A stretch of DNA of 5,074 bases from assembly GCA_023247935.1 (NCBI GenBank), contig JAHFFM010000145.1, positions 1-5,074 on the forward strand. The letters are read 5' to 3'. Shown one piece after another: positions 2,738 to 5,074 of the stretch. Each line of letters starts with the position of its first letter. The first letter of the stretch is position 1. Origin of the DNA: Candidatus Omnitrophota bacterium (GTDB taxonomy: Bacteria > Omnitrophota > Gorgyraeia > 2-02-FULL-51-18). Position numbers and translations under genes: made by a program. The notes beneath the pieces are model-generated. The model saw nothing but the letters and a program-made list of their open reading frames with translations, did no database searches and was not told the DNA's origin.

Positions 2738-5074
2738 ATGACCACTGTACCCACCATTTACCTTTCGCCAGGAAAGCGGCTTTATATTGAGGGAGCCGAG
2801 AAATGCCAAGCGCTTTCTTCTGCGTTTTCAAAAAGTTCGGGCCATGGTCTCTTGTTTTTGGACGCGGCCAAAGAGGCTTTTACCGAAGAACCGGCCTTCG
2901 CTTTTTGGAAGGATTTTTCGAGGCTTTATTTGTCCTTATTTGTCGGAACACCAAACCTGGATAAACAAGATTTTTCCAAAGACACGACTCCCATTGAAAT
3001 TCCCGACGAGGATTTGAATCTATTTTTACTCACCAGGCCACCCATGAAGGGTGCCGAGTACATTGATAAAGAATGCCTTCAAGGTTTGTGGAGAGAAATA
3101 GAGGCGGCGCTGTACGAAGAAATTCATGAATCAGGAAAGAGTATAGCTGACTTCTTTTTAACGAGGCACTCCAACTGGAGTCTTCTGGGGCGGGTTTGCT
3201 TTCATCTGGCAGAAAATAAAAATTCCGAGGAGTTTCCTTTCGCTTTCCTTGCGACCTACGTCCACCAAATGACAAAAGACGGAAGGTCGCAGCATTTGCC
3301 TCTAAGCAAAGCCCTGGAAGAGTATGGAGGCACAAAAAACAAAAACGTGCTGCTCAGGCTTCTAGCGCCTATTCACAAAGCTTCCCAGAAAAGTGTTTAT
3401 TTAAAAGAAATCGTTGATTCAGGCGATGTCTATCACCCCCTCGCCTGGACTCCGGGAGAAACCCACCAATTTTTAAAAGATATTCCACTATTTGCAAATG
3501 CCGGTATCTTTGTCAAAGTTCCCAATTGGTGGAAGCCTAAACAACCTAACAGGCCCCAAGTTGAAATTCGTATCGGTGAAAAACCGCCAAGTACCGTGGG
3601 TTTTGATGCGCTTATTGATTTTCAAATGTCCGTTGTCATCGGCGGCCAAGAGCTTGACGAAAAAGAAATTCAAGACCTCCTTAAACGAAGTGAAAATCTG
3701 GTATTTTTCAAAGGCCAATGGGTGGAGGTTGATAAGGATAGGCTTAATGATATTTTAACCCAGTGGAAGACGGTGGCCGAATCGGTTAAAGAGGGCGGTG
3801 TTACTTTTGCAGAAGGGATGAGATGGCTCTCCGGCATCGGAGATATGAAGACTGGTACGGATATTCAGGAAACTCAATCCTATGCTCGGGTTGTTTCCGG
3901 CGCGTGGTTTAAAGATACATTGGAATCCATGCGAGCGCCAGAGGCGAACCTAAAAATTGAGCAGGTACTCAAAATAAATCTAAAAACCGAACTTCGTCCC
4001 TATCAAGCCCAAGGTGTGGCGTGGTTGAATAGTCTTCATAAAATGCGGTTTGGGGCCATTCTTGCGGATGATATGGGGCTGGGGAAAACGATTCAGGTGC
4101 TCTCGCTTCTTTTGCTCAAACAGCATGACGTCAAGGCCAAAGGCGACCCCACACTGTTAATTATTCCGGCATCGCTTATTGGAAACTGGAAAATGGAGAT
4201 CGATCGATTTGCCCCGTCGCTGAAATATTGGGTTGCTCACCCTTCAGGGAAAGGAGCTTCCTGTCCTTCCAACGTCGATTTCGATGTGTTGATCACGACC
4301 TATGGATCTGTCGGAAAAATGGAATGGCTGCTTCATCAGAATTGGGACCTTATCATTGTGGATGAAGCTCAGGCGATAAAAAATCCTTCGGCCAAGCAAA
4401 CAAAGGCGATCAAGGCGCTAAAAAGTAAACACAGGCTTGCTTTGACCGGCACACCTGTCGAAAATCATTTATCCGATCTATGGTCGATCTTTGATTTTGT
4501 TTCACCCGGATTACTGGGCCGAGCCAAAGATTTTGAAGGCTTCCTTAAACGAAAGACTAAAAATGGCGAAAGTCCCTACGCCGGTTTACGAATACTGGTG
4601 CGGCCGTATATTTTAAGGCGTTTAAAAACCGACAAGAATGTCATCAGCGACCTTCCGGATAAAACCGAACTTAAGACCTATTGTTCACTTTCCAAGGGAC
4701 AAATTGCTCTTTACCAGAAGTCAGTCGAGTCTTTGGCGCAGGATATTAAAAAAACCGACGGAATCCAGCGACGGGGAGTCATTCTTTCTTATCTTATGAG
4801 GTTCAAGCAGATATGCAATCATCCGTCTCAATTCGTCAAAGATGGGGTGTTTTCGGAGTCCGCCAGCGGCAAGTTCTTGCGTCTTAAAGAAATTTGTGAA
4901 ACGATATATGAGAAACAGGAAAAGGTCTTGGTTTTTACACAATTTAGGGAAATGACGGATCCTCTGTCTCATTTTTTGCAGTCAATCTTTGGCAAGCGTG
5001 GTTTTGTTCTTCACGGTGGAACCCAGGTCAAAAAGCGGTCTGAAATAGTGGAAGCCTTCCAGGAAGAGGACGGT
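2738..5074 (+). CDS. SNF2-family DEAD/DEAH helicase with DUF3670-like region (3' partial)
   Basis: From ATG 2738 the frame stays open for 779 codons to the last base of the window. Residues 1-240 form an N-terminal region without named motif. About 250-390 resembles the SNF2-associated DUF3670 region, with HPLAWTPGE, FKGQWVEVD (324-332) and a helical EGGVTFAEGMRWLSG segment. The SNF2 ATPase core follows: LRPYQAQGVAWL (Q motif region), DDMGLGKT (444-451, Walker A with K450), LIIPASLIGNW (Ia), DEAQ (542-545, Walker B), LTGTPVEN (569-576, III), RPYILRR (622-628), and lobe 2 with KVLVFTQF (IV) and HGGT (759-762). Motifs V and VI and the stop lie outside; the family is usually about 1000 residues. 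It should be an ATP-driven dsDNA translocase or protein-DNA remodeller in the cytoplasm. The start is supported by the family-like opening IYLSPGKRLYIEG and by the TGA of the previous gene just upstream. No good Shine-Dalgarno is present, so coupling to that gene is likely. Confidence 0.92.
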   Translation, partial: MTTVPTIYLSPGKRLYIEGAEKCQALSSAFSKSSGHGLLFLDAAKEAFTEEPAFAFWKDFSRLYLSLFVGTPNLDKQDFSKDTTPIEIPDEDLNLFLLTRPPMKGAEYIDKECLQGLWREIEAALYEEIHESGKSIADFFLTRHSNWSLLGRVCFHLAENKNSEEFPFAFLATYVHQMTKDGRSQHLPLSKALEEYGGTKNKNVLLRLLAPIHKASQKSVYLKEIVDSGDVYHPLAWTPGETHQFLKDIPLFANAGIFVKVPNWWKPKQPNRPQVEIRIGEKPPSTVGFDALIDFQMSVVIGGQELDEKEIQDLLKRSENLVFFKGQWVEVDKDRLNDILTQWKTVAESVKEGGVTFAEGMRWLSGIGDMKTGTDIQETQSYARVVSGAWFKDTLESMRAPEANLKIEQVLKINLKTELRPYQAQGVAWLNSLHKMRFGAILADDMGLGKTIQVLSLLLLKQHDVKAKGDPTLLIIPASLIGNWKMEIDRFAPSLKYWVAHPSGKGASCPSNVDFDVLITTYGSVGKMEWLLHQNWDLIIVDEAQAIKNPSAKQTKAIKALKSKHRLALTGTPVENHLSDLWSIFDFVSPGLLGRAKDFEGFLKRKTKNGESPYAGLRILVRPYILRRLKTDKNVISDLPDKTELKTYCSLSKGQIALYQKSVESLAQDIKKTDGIQRRGVILSYLMRFKQICNHPSQFVKDGVFSESASGKFLRLKEICETIYEKQEKVLVFTQFREMTDPLSHFLQSIFGKRGFVLHGGTQVKKRSEIVEAFQEEDG

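Noticed and set aside
3030..3335. Minus-strand frames of about 70-100 codons inside the helicase gene (also 3488-3718 and 4721-4972)
   Set aside because: All lie antisense within a continuous SNF2 coding frame with strong motifs and have no domain or ribosome binding site of their own.

Overview
The window is an accessory-type stretch of a bacterial chromosome or large contig with moderate GC content. It is dominated by small toxin-antitoxin genes and decayed mobile-element debris on the left (about 1-2200) and by a large SNF2-family helicase gene on the right (2738 to the window edge). The taxon cannot be fixed from this sequence. The helicase architecture and the BrnA-type antitoxin resemble, from memory, proteins of Deltaproteobacteria-like or candidate-phylum genomes, but that is only an impression. 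No rRNA, tRNA or CRISPR array was seen.

Left part. The window opens with the last 53 codons of a protein ending in a winged-helix domain like those closing many Fic-family or Schlafen-like ATP-binding proteins. A ~100 bp repeat (copy A, 193-292) follows, then a start-less open frame and an AT-rich gap. The 3' end of a tyrosine recombinase pseudogene (566-906) overlaps, tail to tail, a PIN-domain toxin gene on the minus strand (893-1303). Its ribbon-helix-helix-like antitoxin (1307-1531) is translated first. This pair has a textbook autoregulated promoter: a perfect 16 bp palindrome nearly fills the 17 bp spacer between -35 and -10. The inverted second copy of the repeat (copy B, 1599-1700) lies just upstream of that promoter, so A and B bracket the recombinase remnant plus the toxin-antitoxin pair.

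Middle part. A BrnT/BrnA module is encoded on the minus strand (2196 down to 1710), toxin first with a 17 bp gene overlap. The antitoxin is intact. The toxin frame is complete apart from a TAG at codon 6, where the family normally has Trp, so the toxin is predicted to be silenced by one G-to-A change. The divergent spacer (2197-2374) holds a short inverted repeat, an exact 11 bp tandem duplication, an 18 bp interrupted palindrome, a run of ten Gs, and a strong sigma70-like promoter (TTGACA, 17 bp, CATAAT) pointing right.

Right part. That promoter drives a 116-codon gene that looks like a shortened relative of a larger uncharacterised family. After a gap of only 12 bases comes a long frame, open without a stop to the window end (779 codons): an SNF2-type helicase with a DUF3670-like region ahead of the ATPase core. 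Helicase motifs I, Ia, II, III and IV are visible; the last motifs and the stop lie outside. The two genes probably form one transcription unit. Whether they belong to a defence system cannot be decided without the downstream genes.
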